A DNA stretch of 64,000 nt from Candidatus Zixiibacteriota bacterium (GCA_022571845.1 JACZXB010000001.1:248001-312000); one strand, 5' to 3'; positions 35,822 through 44,552 are shown, numbered from the stretch's first letter. Notes: a model not told the origin generated them from the letters alone. Translations and numbers: made by a program.

Positions 35822-36643
35822 ATGAAATTATCTGAGCAGCAATTTGTGGCATTTGATACAGAAACGACCGGCCTCTGGGCGCCATCCAATAGATTGGTAG
35901 AGATTGGGGCGGTTAAATTTTGCCTCGGCGGAGGTAACAGATCAACATTTCAAGCGCTGATCAATCCTGAGCGGCCAATGCCGGCTGAGGTTATCGCCGT
36001 GCACGGCATTAGTGATGAAATGGTGGCAAACGCGCGAAAAGCTGGCGAAGTAATGCCTGATTTTCTGGAGTTCTGCGGCAAAGACTCTGTTCTGTTAGCT
36101 CATAATGCTCTGTTTGATATTTCATTTCTGGCTTGCGAACTTGATAGAAATGAGCAAAAACGCCCCGAAAACTTAGTGCTCGACACTGTCACGATTTCAA
36201 GGAAAGTCTTCCCCGAAGTACAATCATATTCCTTATTGTCTCTGGCGCAGCATTTTGGGCTGTCACAAGAGCAGCAACACCGGGCGCTTGATGACGCCAT
36301 CTTGGTGCAGAAAATATTTGAGCTGGCCGTAAAAAAACTTAATAATATTTCTACTATTTCTGAAGTGACCAGGAAATTCAAACCGATACGGATAGCTGAC
36401 TGGCAGCAGGAGAAAGTCAGTCTGCCTGCGAAGTTTTCCGGGATAACTAAGGCTCTGGAAAACAATTTAAGAGTGGAAATATCTTATGCCGGCGCTGAGC
36501 AGGTAGTTTCAGTCAGGGTGGTCCGGCCAAAAGCGATTTATTCTCTGAAATCGAGGCTTTATATCAACGCCTATTGTGAACTGGCCGGCGACGAACGGAC
36601 TTTCAGACTGGACAGGATAGAGAGCTATCGTTTGCTGGGGTAG
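35822..36643 (+). CDS. DEDDh 3'-5' exonuclease fused to WYL domain
   Basis: A 273-residue protein. Residues 6-175 form a DnaQ-type exonuclease with all five catalytic residues: Asp12 and Glu14 (FDTETTG), Asp99 (HNALFDISF), His153 and Asp158 (HRALDDA). Residues about 205-273 match a WYL domain: SYAG...VRVVRPKAI ... RLYINAYCEL ... ERTFRLDRIESY. WYL domains sense ligands or nucleic acid in regulators of defence and DNA repair. The fusion suggests a nuclease whose activity is gated by a bound nucleotide or oligonucleotide. No polymerase III gene lies nearby, so it is not the replicative epsilon subunit. Confidence 0.85.
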   Translation: MKLSEQQFVAFDTETTGLWAPSNRLVEIGAVKFCLGGGNRSTFQALINPERPMPAEVIAVHGISDEMVANARKAGEVMPDFLEFCGKDSVLLAHNALFDISFLACELDRNEQKRPENLVLDTVTISRKVFPEVQSYSLLSLAQHFGLSQEQQHRALDDAILVQKIFELAVKKLNNISTISEVTRKFKPIRIADWQQEKVSLPAKFSGITKALENNLRVEISYAGAEQVVSVRVVRPKAIYSLKSRLYINAYCELAGDERTFRLDRIESYRLLG

Positions 36644-36690
36644 GTTGTTCGTATATTTTATATATTGGTTGGAAAATCTCACAAAAAAAG

Positions 36691-36763
36691 TGGAGCCAGG
36701 GGGGTTCGAACCCCCGACCTCTTGACTGCCAGTCAAGCGCTCTCCCAACTGAGCTATGGCCCC
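36691..36763 (-). tRNA. tRNA-Ala (anticodon GGC)
   Basis: A 73-nt cloverleaf on the minus strand. The acceptor stem GGGGCCA pairs with TGGCTCC (one wobble), discriminator A, no encoded CCA. The anticodon stem CTTGA/TCAAG encloses loop CTGGCAG, anticodon GGC; the T-arm is CGGGGGTTCGAACCCCC. A run of seven T follows the 3' end. Confidence 0.97.
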
Positions 36764-36775
36764 ATCTCAAAAGTA

Positions 36776-36813
36776 GTCAGGACCACGCCAAGGAGGCGGG
36801 TCCTGACCTACAA
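36776..36813. repeat. Palindromic repeat, family R3
   Basis: GTCAGGACC-ACGCCAAGGAGGCG-GGTCCTGACCTAC. The arms GTCAGGACC/GGTCCTGAC are perfectly complementary and the loop matches the copies at 52728-52765 and 54077-54114, whose arms are different (GTCGAAACC/GGTTTCGAC). Located just upstream of tRNA-Ala. Confidence 0.85.
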
Positions 36814-36875
36814 GATCTCGAACTTGAGGATACTTCTCTTTTCGGCCTTAGTCAATGATGAATTTAGCGTCCAAT

Positions 36876-39152
36876 CTATAAACAAGGTCCCGGCGGGGGG
36901 CCACCTCTAAATATGAAATCAACCAAGAAAGTCAAATCAAGAATGTTCGGCAGTTTCGATGGCTCTTCTTCTGGGTTATCTCCGTTGGCATCACTTTCAT
37001 TCGGGCAAGGACCAGGATCGCCACTGCCGCGGAAGATGAAATCGACCAGAAAGGTCAAGTCCAATATATTAGCGTTGGTACTGTCACCATTTGCATCACC
37101 CCTGTTGCCGACACAGCAACAGGCATCACCGGCGCCAGTGCTGTCCGTGTTTGCTTGATCGGGATTGAATACCAGCGGACAATTATCCAAGCTATCTAAA
37201 ACTGTATCATTATCGTCGTCATCATCACAGACATTACCTAAAGTGTCCCCGTCTGTGTCTAACTGATCGGGATTGAAAACAAGCGGGCAATTATCCAAGC
37301 TATCTAAAACTGTATCATTATCGTCGTCATCATCACAGACATCACCTATACCGTCGCCATCTGTGTCTAACTGGTCGGCATTGGCTGAGTCAGGGCAGTT
37401 GTCTACTTCACAAATATTCCTGGGGAATCCGGGGTTCCCAAACCCGTCGCCGTCGGTGTCAGTGCAGTCATCGCACAAGTCGCCAAATCCATCGACATCT
37501 TCATCGTTTTGATCCGTGTTGAAAGTGTAGGGGCAGTTGTCAAGCGTGTCTGGGATGCCGTCATCATCAATGTCGCCGCTTAGAATCCAGGCAATAGCTG
37601 AGTCAACGACATCGTCTTGCCCCGCTGCAACTCCGTCAGGAGTTAACCAGACCTCTTCATAACGCACCCAGGGGAACCTGGGACCGGGGAATTGAGCTCG
37701 TGCCAGGTAATTACCCGAATCGTCCGTGAAATAAGCGTTGCCAAGTGTAATCCAGTGAGTCCAACCTGCGAAAAGAAAAGGTCGATTCGGACCTGAAGTA
37801 AAAGCTCCGGCCGTTGGTCTTCCGAAGACTTTTGCCAGCCGGTGCAGCGATATCACCATAGGGAAGACATCACCACCACTTCTGGCGCCGGGACCAGTCA
37901 AAATTGCGATAGGCCTGTCCCAGTATTGACCGTTGTTGCCACTGACAATAGTGAATAAATCAAGGCCTGTATGTCTACAGAGGCGGAAATGATTTCCACA
38001 TCGGCGGTCATAACGGAGGACAGCCATGTTAGTATCGAGCAAGTAGTCAAATACTGGTTTTATGTTCGACTGGGCTCCAAGGAACATTCTCCAATCAATA
38101 ATGAGACCGTCAACATCGTAGAAGTTTTGGAGCGAATCGAGTGCATTTAGCCAGGTAGTTATAGTTATCCCGGCATCTATGGCTCTCATGGAGTTTATAT
38201 AGATGTAGCCGATATTAGTCCCCTCCTTTATTCCCCAGCTTATTCGCTCATTGGCAAGATAGTCGGGTATAGTGACGCCGGGGATATCCATCTGCTCTGT
38301 GCCATACAGCGTCATATTCTGCCCGACCAGGGCGTCAGTAGCCAGGTGCAGGGTATCGCCGGTACTATACTTGACCACGTCTATAGTGTCGAAGAGATCC
38401 CAGTTTCTACCGGCGCTGACGAGAAATGTGTAATCAAATGATACGTCTGAACTGCCCCACCAATTTCCAGACAAGGTGGCAAAAGGTAATTCCGCCGCCA
38501 GCAACTGTGGATAGATATCTTTCCAGGCCACGCCGTCATAGCCAAGCACAATATCTCCCGGTACCAGACCCAGAGGGTGATTGACAACCGCTTTATACAC
38601 CAATAACGAACTATCCAGAGTTACGGTCAGGCCCGCCCCAAAGTGATTGTTTTCAAGCAATGTACCCACTTTCATCAGCGGCACACCCGGCAAAAGTTGG
38701 GTTTCCGAAACGCCGGAGTCATTAGTCAAGCTATGCATTTCTCTCAAAGCCAGGGAGGCGTGACTCATGATGGCCGCCAAACGCCCCGCACTAACTGTGT
38801 CAAGAATCTCCTGATTATAACGATCGAAGACATCCTGCCAGATATTGGTATCAAGCCCATGGAAGGCAGCAAAAATGTTGTCCATATTGTCCCAAAACGT
38901 TTCCCAGATTAGCTTATGGTCAGACCATGACAGTCCCGGTCCCCAGGTTGAGTCTATGGCCGCAGCCCAGTCTATAGTAGAGAACTTCCCAACGGCCTTC
39001 TCTACCCTGTATGGAGGCGGATGTTTGGGCAAAAGTTGATAAGACCAGGGCATTGATTCATCGAGCGTTTCCTGAGTTGGCTGGGAATTTTCGGCATTCG
39101 ATATACCAGTCAGGATTATGGTAGATAAAACCAAACTTATGAAATATTTCAT
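36876..39152 (-). CDS. Secreted S41-like peptidase with thrombospondin type 3 and dockerin-like repeats
   Basis: A 758-residue exported protein with a signal peptide (KYFISLVLSTIILTGISNA). Residues about 150-260 resemble a PDZ-like region (LVPGDIVLGYDGV), and 300-525 a C-terminal-processing-peptidase (S41) fold with a candidate nucleophile Ser425 (GARSGGDVFPM). The following GRPTAGAF lacks the general-base lysine of CtpA-type enzymes, as in tricorn/IRBP-like members. Next come thrombospondin type 3 calcium-binding repeats (DTDGDGIGDVCDDD) and two dockerin-like modules (NILDLTFLVDFIFRG), each led by GDANGD/SDANGD. Probably surface-attached or secreted. GAGGA precedes ATG 39152. Confidence 0.85.
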   Translation of the reverse strand: MKYFISLVLSTIILTGISNAENSQPTQETLDESMPWSYQLLPKHPPPYRVEKAVGKFSTIDWAAAIDSTWGPGLSWSDHKLIWETFWDNMDNIFAAFHGLDTNIWQDVFDRYNQEILDTVSAGRLAAIMSHASLALREMHSLTNDSGVSETQLLPGVPLMKVGTLLENNHFGAGLTVTLDSSLLVYKAVVNHPLGLVPGDIVLGYDGVAWKDIYPQLLAAELPFATLSGNWWGSSDVSFDYTFLVSAGRNWDLFDTIDVVKYSTGDTLHLATDALVGQNMTLYGTEQMDIPGVTIPDYLANERISWGIKEGTNIGYIYINSMRAIDAGITITTWLNALDSLQNFYDVDGLIIDWRMFLGAQSNIKPVFDYLLDTNMAVLRYDRRCGNHFRLCRHTGLDLFTIVSGNNGQYWDRPIAILTGPGARSGGDVFPMVISLHRLAKVFGRPTAGAFTSGPNRPFLFAGWTHWITLGNAYFTDDSGNYLARAQFPGPRFPWVRYEEVWLTPDGVAAGQDDVVDSAIAWILSGDIDDDGIPDTLDNCPYTFNTDQNDEDVDGFGDLCDDCTDTDGDGFGNPGFPRNICEVDNCPDSANADQLDTDGDGIGDVCDDDDDNDTVLDSLDNCPLVFNPDQLDTDGDTLGNVCDDDDDNDTVLDSLDNCPLVFNPDQANTDSTGAGDACCCVGNRGDANGDSTNANILDLTFLVDFIFRGSGDPGPCPNESDANGDNPEEEPSKLPNILDLTFLVDFIFRGGPPPGPCL
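37161..37376 (-). repeat. Two 108-bp tandem repeats inside the secreted peptidase gene
   Basis: Units 37161-37268 and 37269-37376 encode nearly identical 36-residue thrombospondin type 3 repeats. Nucleotide identity is very high, with only scattered changes, suggesting a recent duplication or ongoing slippage within the coding region. Confidence 0.9.
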
Positions 39153-39261
39153 GATTCCATCCTCTGTCGGAGCAAAGGGTTACAAAGAAAATCGAGATGA
39201 TTCCCTTAATTATATAACAACTAAATTTAGACTAAATTGGCTAATTTGTCAAGCTATAATT

Positions 39262-39610
39262 GGCAGACCCACGTCAAGGAGGCGGGTTTTGTCCTTAGGA
39301 TGTTCACCCTTCAGCAAGCTCAGAATGACGATTATAGAAGATGGATTCCCGACTACTCCCCTTATAGGGACTAAAGCGGGAATGACACATTCAAAAGGCG
39401 TCATACTGAGCGGAGTCGAAGTATGACTTGATAAGAGATGGATTCCCGACTGCTCGGGAATGACAAAAAGTGCAAGTATGAGGAGAGAAACGGAAATGAC
39501 AATCTAGTTACTCTCTAACCCTTCGACTCCCTCTAACACTCGGGACCTTGTCCGCTCAGGGTGACTATATTAGCAATTTCCGGCAGAACCACTAAAGGGT
39601 TCTGCCCTAC
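39262..39610. repeat. Dense cluster of palindromic repeats (R2, R3, R6, 29-mer)
   Basis: The 480-bp gap 39153-39635 has no gene. It holds a degenerate R3 copy (39262-39295), R2 elements at 39301-39331, 39399-39426 and 39518-39565 (CCTTCGACT...CTCAGGGTGAC), two R6 elements GGATTCCCGACT...CGGGAATGAC (39342-39387, 39429-39464) and the 29-mer at 39582-39610 that is an exact inverted copy of 10220-10248. Confidence 0.8.
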
Positions 39611-39635
39611 CTATTCTGCCCAATTGGACGCAGGG

Positions 39636-41042
39636 TTATGATTCCATATTAGACCGACTATTGCCTCGTGCTATACAAAACGGCAGGGCTACCAGTGCCA
39701 TAGCAACCGACAGCAGCACCACGTCACGGAAACTCAGCACGAATATCTCGTTGGCAGTTCCGATATCAGCGTGCATCTCCTGAAAGAAAGCAAACATCGC
39801 CGTGGAAATAGCAACACCCATAGCCAGGCCGATATTGCGCGAGGTGGCAACAATCCCCGAAGTAATAGCGCGCTGACCTGAATGGACCGAGCCCATCAAG
39901 GCTGACGAGTTGGGAGTAGAAAAAAGTCCGATGCCGGCGCCGATTACCCCCAAGGCCAGAGCGATATGAAAAAGCGGGCTGGCCTCTTCTACCCTGCCAA
40001 ATAAAATCAAACCGCCAATCAGAACCATAACACCGCTGGTTGTCAGAAAACGGGGACCAATCTTATCGGACAGCTTGCCGGAAAGCGGTGCGAAAATAAA
40101 CATCAGCACCGGAATAATCATCAGGAAAAAAGCGACCTCGTCAGGTTTTAGTCCTTTGACACTCTCCAAAAAGAAGGGCACTAATATCAGCAGCCCTGAT
40201 ATAGAGGCAAAGACCGAAAGCATGGCGACGATTGAAAAAGTGAACTGACGGTTTTTGAAAATATCAAAGCCTATCAGCGCTGTCTTTTCGTTCGATTCAA
40301 GTTTAATGAAAGCGACAAGGGCAAAAAGAGAAACAAGAGCGAGTCCCCAGATTCTAAAATCGGTTATCGGGTAATCTTTAATCATCCGCAGTGCGAACGT
40401 GGCGGTGACAAGAGTCAGCGATACCGCAAGCGGTCCTGCCCAGCGCATTCGCTTTGATTCTTTCTTGACTGGCATCTTTTTGAAATAAATAAGAGCCATC
40501 GTTAGACCGACCAAACCTATCGGGATATTTATAAAAAATATCGATTGCCATGAAAACCAGGACAAAAGCAAGCCTCCGGCAGGTGGACCGATTATGAATC
40601 CGGCCGAGACCGTCATTACAATCATACCTATAGCCTTGCCGCGCTCGTTTTCGGGGAAAATTTCGGTAACCATGCCCAGTCCTACGGCAGCAAACATGGC
40701 CGTACCGGTCGCTTGTAGAATGCGACTCAAGATTAGAGTGTAAATGGAAGTGCTCAAGCCGCACATCAAAGAGCCTAAGATAAAAAATATATATCCAAAC
40801 TTGTACGCAAAGGCATACCCTTTGCTTTCTGTTAAACTGCCGAACAGCATGATGAGAGCAACAAGTGTGAGCGAGTAACTAAGCGCGACCCAGGCCACCA
40901 AATCAACGCTGGCACCCAGCTCTTTGGCTATTGTAGGCAAGGCTACGTTGACCACCGAGCCGTCGAATGTGGCCATGAATGTCCCCACCGCCCCGATAGA
41001 GAATAATTTATACTTGTGAGGTCGTATGACGGAATCGTTCAC
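39636..41042 (-). CDS. MFS multidrug efflux transporter, DHA2 (14-TM) family
   Basis: A 468-residue inner-membrane transporter of the EmrB/QacA type with about 14 helices. The first helix contains MATFDGSVVNVALPTIA, the DHA2 signature with a membrane Asp; motif C-type GFIIGPPAGGLL lies in helix 5. Substrates are usually lipophilic drugs or metabolites. It starts at GTG 41042 with a poor ribosome site, so the start is tentative. Divergent from the ECF sigma gene 168 bp away, which may control it. Confidence 0.9.
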   Translation of the reverse strand: MNDSVIRPHKYKLFSIGAVGTFMATFDGSVVNVALPTIAKELGASVDLVAWVALSYSLTLVALIMLFGSLTESKGYAFAYKFGYIFFILGSLMCGLSTSIYTLILSRILQATGTAMFAAVGLGMVTEIFPENERGKAIGMIVMTVSAGFIIGPPAGGLLLSWFSWQSIFFINIPIGLVGLTMALIYFKKMPVKKESKRMRWAGPLAVSLTLVTATFALRMIKDYPITDFRIWGLALVSLFALVAFIKLESNEKTALIGFDIFKNRQFTFSIVAMLSVFASISGLLILVPFFLESVKGLKPDEVAFFLMIIPVLMFIFAPLSGKLSDKIGPRFLTTSGVMVLIGGLILFGRVEEASPLFHIALALGVIGAGIGLFSTPNSSALMGSVHSGQRAITSGIVATSRNIGLAMGVAISTAMFAFFQEMHADIGTANEIFVLSFRDVVLLSVAMALVALPFCIARGNSRSNMES

Positions 41043-41210
41043 TTGTTTTTCTACAGCTAAGTTGTTGTCTGATGAAGAATTGGCTCATTTAAGAGAGAAC
41101 CATAGGTTATCAGATGAGGACAGTCAACTTTTTTATTTTCTCCAGATTTCGTTAAACAATACGACATTTGGTACGTCATATAAGTGCGACAACCAGACAG
41201 GAGCCGGGAA

Positions 41211-41774
41211 ATGAGTGATCAGATTCCCGAACTGGTCAAAGGCTTTGTCAGCGGTGACGAAGCAGATTTTGCGGAGCTAATTCGTATATTTAGACGAAAA
41301 ATCTACTCGGTAGCCTATAAATTTCTGGGAAATCATCTGGACGCCGACGAGGTTGTGCAAGAAACATTTGTCAGAATTTACCGAAAAAGAAAGGAACTTG
41401 GAAATGTAAAATATTTCTCAACTTTTCTGGTCAGAGTAGCCAGCAACTATTCAATTGACCTCTTGCGAAAACGCAAGGGTCACAGCGGACGGGACGATGA
41501 CACTAACTCGCTGCCCGGAAACGTCCAGCTTGTTTTGTCAAAGAAAGTTCCCACTCCTTCAGAAGAGTATGAGAACAAAAGATTGATGACGGAGATTAAA
41601 TTGGCGCTTGACCAGTTGCCGCCTCGACAAAAACTGACAGCGATACTTCACGATGTAGAAGGCTTTACAAAATCCGAAGTTGCTGATATTCTGGAGTGTC
41701 CTAAAGCCACGGTGCGCTCAAATCTCCACATCGCCCGGTCAAAGTTAAAACGGATTTTAAAAGACCGACTTTAA
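41211..41774 (+). CDS. ECF-type RNA polymerase sigma factor
   Basis: A 187-residue sigma-70 family factor with region 2 (about 20-85, DADEVVQETFVRIYR) and region 4 (about 125-180, LPPRQKLTAILHDVEG then a helix-turn-helix). No sigma 1.1 or 3 region, typical of ECF factors that respond to envelope stress. Start ATG 41211 is chosen for AGGAG eight bases upstream. It is followed 24 bp later by a zinc-finger anti-sigma gene, the usual operon. Confidence 0.93.
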   Translation: MSDQIPELVKGFVSGDEADFAELIRIFRRKIYSVAYKFLGNHLDADEVVQETFVRIYRKRKELGNVKYFSTFLVRVASNYSIDLLRKRKGHSGRDDDTNSLPGNVQLVLSKKVPTPSEEYENKRLMTEIKLALDQLPPRQKLTAILHDVEGFTKSEVADILECPKATVRSNLHIARSKLKRILKDRL

Positions 41775-41798
41775 ATAAATAAAACTTCAGGAGTAAAA

Positions 41799-42056
41799 AT
41801 GACATGCGGGGAGGTCCAACCCTTTATCGAGGATTATGCGGATAATAGTTTGGATGAGCACACAAAAAAACAGGTCAAAGAACATATCGACATCTGCCCG
41901 GACTGCCAGGGCGATTTCGATATTTCTGTTTCGCTAAAAGTGCTCCTAAGGGCTTTTACCACAGAAGAACCCGAATGCGATTATTTCGAAAAGGCTACGT
42001 CTTTGATAATTGCCAAAACCTCGAGTGAGGCAAGTAAATCCGAAGAAGTGCATTAA
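41799..42056 (+). CDS. Short zinc-finger anti-sigma factor
   Basis: An 85-residue protein with the ZAS signature His29-x3-Cys33-x2-Cys36 and an upstream Cys3, as in soluble anti-sigma factors of the RsrA/ChrR class. There is no transmembrane helix, so it acts in the cytoplasm, probably sensing redox or metal state and releasing the sigma factor encoded just upstream. GGAG precedes ATG 41799. Confidence rests on motif and context. Confidence 0.85.
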   Translation: MTCGEVQPFIEDYADNSLDEHTKKQVKEHIDICPDCQGDFDISVSLKVLLRAFTTEEPECDYFEKATSLIIAKTSSEASKSEEVH

Positions 42057-42123
42057 AAAGTAAATTTAATTTCTTTTTTGCTTTTATATTTTCCTGCCAG
42101 CCGGGAGATTATATAATTCATAA

Positions 42124-43299
42124 ATGAAATTCAAAAGGGGCATAATCCTTGTCATCGATGCCTGCGGAGTGGGCGAGCTGCCCGATGCCGCAGACTACGG
42201 AGATACAGGATCAGCGACGATTCCAAATGTAGCCAAAGCAGCAGGCGGACTTAATATGCCCAACTGCCAGAAGCTTGGTCTGGGCAACATTGTAGAAATC
42301 GAAGGTGTCCCCGCCGCCGAAAAGCCTGCGGGCTCTTTCGGCAAAATGGCCGAGCGAGCAGCAGGCAAAGATTCTACCAGCGGTCATTGGGAGATGGCCG
42401 GGGTGGTGATTGAAAATCCGTTGCCGACTTTTCCAGATGGCTTTCCGAAAGATTTAGTTGAGAAATTTGAAAAAGAAGCGAATGTCAAAACGATTGGCAA
42501 TGTTGCAGCCAGCGGCACCGAGATTATCGAGCGTCTGGGAAAAGAGCATCTAGATTCCGGCACTATTATTTTGTACACTTCGGCTGATTCTGTTTTTCAG
42601 CTGGCAGCGCATGAAGATATTATTTCAATCGAGAGACTCTATGAGATTTGCGCCATTGCACGCCAAATGCTATCGGGAAAATATGCTGTCGGTCGGGTGA
42701 TTGCCAGGCCGTTTATAGGAGAGCCGGGGAATTTTGTGCGCACAGCCGGACGCAGAGATTTTTCGCTTGAACCGCCCGACGATACGATACTGGACTTACT
42801 TCATAAATCTAACAGGAAAACCTTGTCAATTGGTAAAATTTATGATTTGTTCGTTGGACGCGGTATCAGTAGAAAAATTAAAACGGCTAATAACAACGAA
42901 GTGATGCAAAATATAATCGAGGCGATAGAAAACAATTCGGAGTATGCTTTGATATTTGCCAACTGTGTTGATTTTGATGAAAAGTGGGGACACAGAAACG
43001 ATGAGAAGAATTTTGCGAATTCACTCGAGGAGTTTGATGTGCAGCTGGGAAAGCTGCTTGGTAAACTCTGTGATTATGACTTACTGATTATCACAGCCGA
43101 CCATGGCTGTGACCCGACTATTAAAACTTCAACCGACCATACCCGTGAATACGTGCCGCTTCTCGTTTATGGCAAGAATGCCAGAACCGGAATTAATCTT
43201 GGCACCAGAGAGACATTTGCGGATATTGCTTGTACTTTGGCAGAGGTTTATGGGTTGGAATATGAGTTTAGGGGAGCTTCTTTTCTTGATGAATTATAA
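42124..43299 (+). CDS. deoB: Phosphopentomutase
   Basis: DeoB, 391 residues, converts (deoxy)ribose 1-phosphate to the 5-phosphate. Alkaline-phosphatase-fold markers are VIDACGVGELPDAA at the start, the phosphorylated Thr/Ser in DSTSGHWEM, and the metal-binding ITADHGCDP and STDHTREYVPLL near the C-terminus. With deoC downstream it forms a deoxyribose catabolic route, producing acetaldehyde and glyceraldehyde 3-phosphate. Confidence 0.95.
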   Translation: MKFKRGIILVIDACGVGELPDAADYGDTGSATIPNVAKAAGGLNMPNCQKLGLGNIVEIEGVPAAEKPAGSFGKMAERAAGKDSTSGHWEMAGVVIENPLPTFPDGFPKDLVEKFEKEANVKTIGNVAASGTEIIERLGKEHLDSGTIILYTSADSVFQLAAHEDIISIERLYEICAIARQMLSGKYAVGRVIARPFIGEPGNFVRTAGRRDFSLEPPDDTILDLLHKSNRKTLSIGKIYDLFVGRGISRKIKTANNNEVMQNIIEAIENNSEYALIFANCVDFDEKWGHRNDEKNFANSLEEFDVQLGKLLGKLCDYDLLIITADHGCDPTIKTSTDHTREYVPLLVYGKNARTGINLGTRETFADIACTLAEVYGLEYEFRGASFLDEL

Positions 43300-43370
43300 T
43301 TCTAACAGCAAAGTGTCGTTTGAGTGCCTTTCGGGACATTGTTAGCGTAATTAAGAATAAGTGCAAATGG

Positions 43371-43562
43371 TGACCCTTCGACTCCGCTCAGGGTGACTCG
43401 GTTAAAGTTAAACAATTAAGACACCATGACTCCTAGGAGTACTTAGTACCTCATAGCAAAGTAGTTCTGAGCTAACTTCCTGCTGAGTCATCCTGAATGA
43501 GCCTTCAGCTTAGTCACTCTGAGCAATCCTACAGCAAAGTCATCCTGAGCCCGTCGAAGGAG
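43371..43562. repeat. R2 repeats between deoB and deoC
   Basis: CCCTTCGACTCCGCTCAGGG (43374-43393) followed by TGAC, then several diverged GTCATCCTGA and GTCACTCTGA units and a final CCTGAGCCCGTCGAAGGAG (to 43562). The 302-bp gap has no gene. AGCAAAGT occurs at least four times in it, giving a loose tandem character. Confidence 0.7.
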
Positions 43563-43601
43563 ACTTTGCTATTTAGCAAATAACCAGATATATTTTCACA
43601 G

Positions 43602-44273
43602 ATGACTGACGCGCCAAAAAACATCAATCAATATTTCGACCACGCTTCGTTAAAACCTGATGCAGACGAACAAGCAATAACTAAACTTTGTAAAGAAGCA
43701 ATCGAGCATAAATTTTTTGCCGTAGCGGTAAACCCTATCTGGGTCAGGACAGCTGCTGAAATTGTTCAGGGCACGAATGTCAAAGTTGTCTCGACCGTCG
43801 CTTTCCCGCTGGGCGCCAATCGAACAGATATTAAAACAGACGAAGCTGCCCGGGCGGTCAGCGACGGCGCTGATGAAATTGACATGGTGGCAAATATCGG
43901 CTGGATAAAATCCGGGGAGTTTACAAAAGTCGAACAAGAAATAAAAAATGTCAGAAAGTCTGTTCCGTTCAATATTTTACTGAAAGTGATAATAGAATGT
44001 TCGCTCTTGACCAAACCTGAGCAAATATCCGCAGCCCTTGCTGTCATAAACGGAGGGGCTCAGTTTGTGAAGACTTCTACGGGCTTTTCGGGAGGCGTCA
44101 CATTAGAGCAGGTCAAAATTCTTTTTGAAGCTGTCAGCGGCCAGATAGAGATCAAGGCATCGGGCGGAATCAAAACAGCCCGGCAGTGCCAGGAGCTGAT
44201 AGAATGCGGAGCCAGCCGCTTAGGCAGCTCATCAAGCGTGGCGATAGTCCAAGAACTGCAACAGCTTACATAG
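43602..44273 (+). CDS. deoC: Deoxyribose-phosphate aldolase
   Basis: A 223-residue class I aldolase cleaving 2-deoxyribose 5-phosphate. The Schiff-base lysine is in FVKTSTGFS, the proton-relay Lys is in IEIKASGGIKT, and DEIDMVANIG carries the conserved Asp. Start ATG 43602. It probably acts with deoB upstream, although a repeat-rich gap of 300 bp separates them. Confidence 0.96.
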   Translation: MTDAPKNINQYFDHASLKPDADEQAITKLCKEAIEHKFFAVAVNPIWVRTAAEIVQGTNVKVVSTVAFPLGANRTDIKTDEAARAVSDGADEIDMVANIGWIKSGEFTKVEQEIKNVRKSVPFNILLKVIIECSLLTKPEQISAALAVINGGAQFVKTSTGFSGGVTLEQVKILFEAVSGQIEIKASGGIKTARQCQELIECGASRLGSSSSVAIVQELQQLT

Positions 44274-44317
44274 AATTTCAGAGTCTCCTTAACAATTAAA
44301 AATCAGCCGGTTGCAAA

Positions 44318-44542
44318 ATGCGGATTATATGTTATCTTGGTTTGGTGCCCGGAGAAAAAGGGAATACAAAACCAAGACGTCCTTTTATTGGCGTTCATTT
44401 TAGATGCTGTAATGTCTATCAGAGGATTCTGCTGAACGTCAAAGGTACCGCATTTGTCGGGTGGTGTCCGAAATGTGCGGGTAAAACAGAGGTTAGAGTC
44501 TCCCCGACCGGCAGCCGGTCACGTTTTTTTAAAGCCGGTTAA
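44318..44542 (+). CDS. Small zinc-ribbon-like protein
   Basis: A 74-residue protein with Cys30-Cys31 and Cys50-x2-Cys53 (WCPKCAGK), a likely single zinc site, and a basic central RRPFIGVHFRCCNVYQRI. From memory, short conserved proteins of this type recur across bacteria, but no function is assigned. It ends 10 bases before the degenerate archaemetzincin gene, with which it probably shares a transcript. No strong ribosome site is visible before ATG 44318. Confidence 0.7.
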   Translation: MRIICYLGLVPGEKGNTKPRRPFIGVHFRCCNVYQRILLNVKGTAFVGWCPKCAGKTEVRVSPTGSRSRFFKAG

Positions 44543-44552
44543 CAGGCAGATT

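Noticed and set aside
39118-39426. Plus-strand frame of 102 codons
   Set aside because: Overlaps the signal-peptide end of the secreted peptidase gene and then repeats only.
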